From: Aspidapion aeneum
Lineage: Eukaryota; Arthropoda; Insecta; Coleoptera; Brentidae
Assembly (NCBI GenBank): GCA_963576565.1
Contig: OY755047.1
Span: 22,575,171 to 22,639,170 of the forward strand
Direction of reading: 5' to 3'
Length of the DNA: 64,000 bases
Numbering within the stretch: the first letter of the stretch is position 1; every line of letters begins with the position of its first letter. Positions 63,792 through 64,000 of this stretch are shown piece after piece. The notes under the pieces were generated by a model. That model had not been told where the DNA came from. It saw only the letters and a list, made by a program, of their open reading frames with translations, and made no database searches. Position numbers and translations under genes: made by a program.

Positions 63792-64000
63792 TACTTAATT
63801 ATTGTCTACGAGTTTCAAAGAATATAGAAGGTAAAATCTTCTAGCGGGCGGAGGTTCGAAACAATCATAGCTACTTGCTGCTCTAAGGGGCCTCCATTGT
63901 TTATCATAAAGAACAAATAAAAAATCGCCTAAGAGCCTAAAGGAAAATGGCTTAACAGTTCTGTGGTAAAATTGGAATTATTAATAACCGGACTTTATCA

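Overview
The window is eukaryotic. It is AT-rich, intron-rich and packed with transposable elements, with GT-AG introns and a small cluster of secreted animal-type alpha-amylase (GH13) genes. The amylase sequences, the mariner/Tc1 relics, the LINE fragments, the tRNA-headed SINE and the many MITEs fit an insect with a repeat-rich genome. I think a beetle is most likely, but the species cannot be named from the sequence. Apart from the amylase cluster I found no convincing host gene. There is no bacterial-style gene organisation and no CRISPR array. Layout: (1) 0.5-12.0 kb, minus strand. Amylase A is a complete seven-exon gene (11941 to 1765, 492 codons) with an intact catalytic triad. Beyond its 3' end lies an orphan copy of the last-exon tail (536-715). 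Its introns hold mariner relics and MITEs. (2) 12.3-19.4 kb. Nested TIR elements, tandem repeats and a GC-rich orphan block separate A from a head-to-head partner. (3) 19.4-22.6 kb, plus strand. Amylase B is the inverted duplicate of A's promoter, exon 1 and intron 1; only exon 1 survives. Its intron is broken by a mobile element carrying a 1.08-kb (GACA/TGTC)n tract. (4) 27.0-44.1 kb, plus strand. Amylase C is a complete eight-exon gene (518 codons) whose introns are swollen by elements. A 5'-truncated LINE sits directly against the exon 2 splice donor, and its 13-bp target-site duplication copies that splice site. C ends in a hydrophobic tail that looks like a GPI-anchor signal. (5) 44.5-64 kb. 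No amylase exon. This part is a mobile-element field: LINE fragments, a 4.39-kb TIR element with 8-bp target duplication, MITE clusters, a mariner relic, a Tc1 relic split by a hAT-like MITE, and a tRNA-derived SINE. The most striking finding is at 60334-61234. This is a 901-bp mobile element with a 12-bp target-site duplication, a 514-bp tandem period, an inverted partial arm, a GTTCG pentamer tract and two complete type I hammerhead ribozymes. A third hammerhead lies in a related solo copy at 44541-45029. The architecture matches Penelope-like terminal repeats or animal retrozymes without any reverse-transcriptase ORF. How the genes work together: A and C are predicted digestive amylases that split starch. 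A looks soluble and has Gln at the third chloride-ligand position; C looks membrane-anchored, keeps Arg there, but lacks the conserved region-I His. B exon 1 still has promoter-like sequence and a phase-0 donor compatible with C exon 2, so it may be a dead fragment or an alternative first exon.
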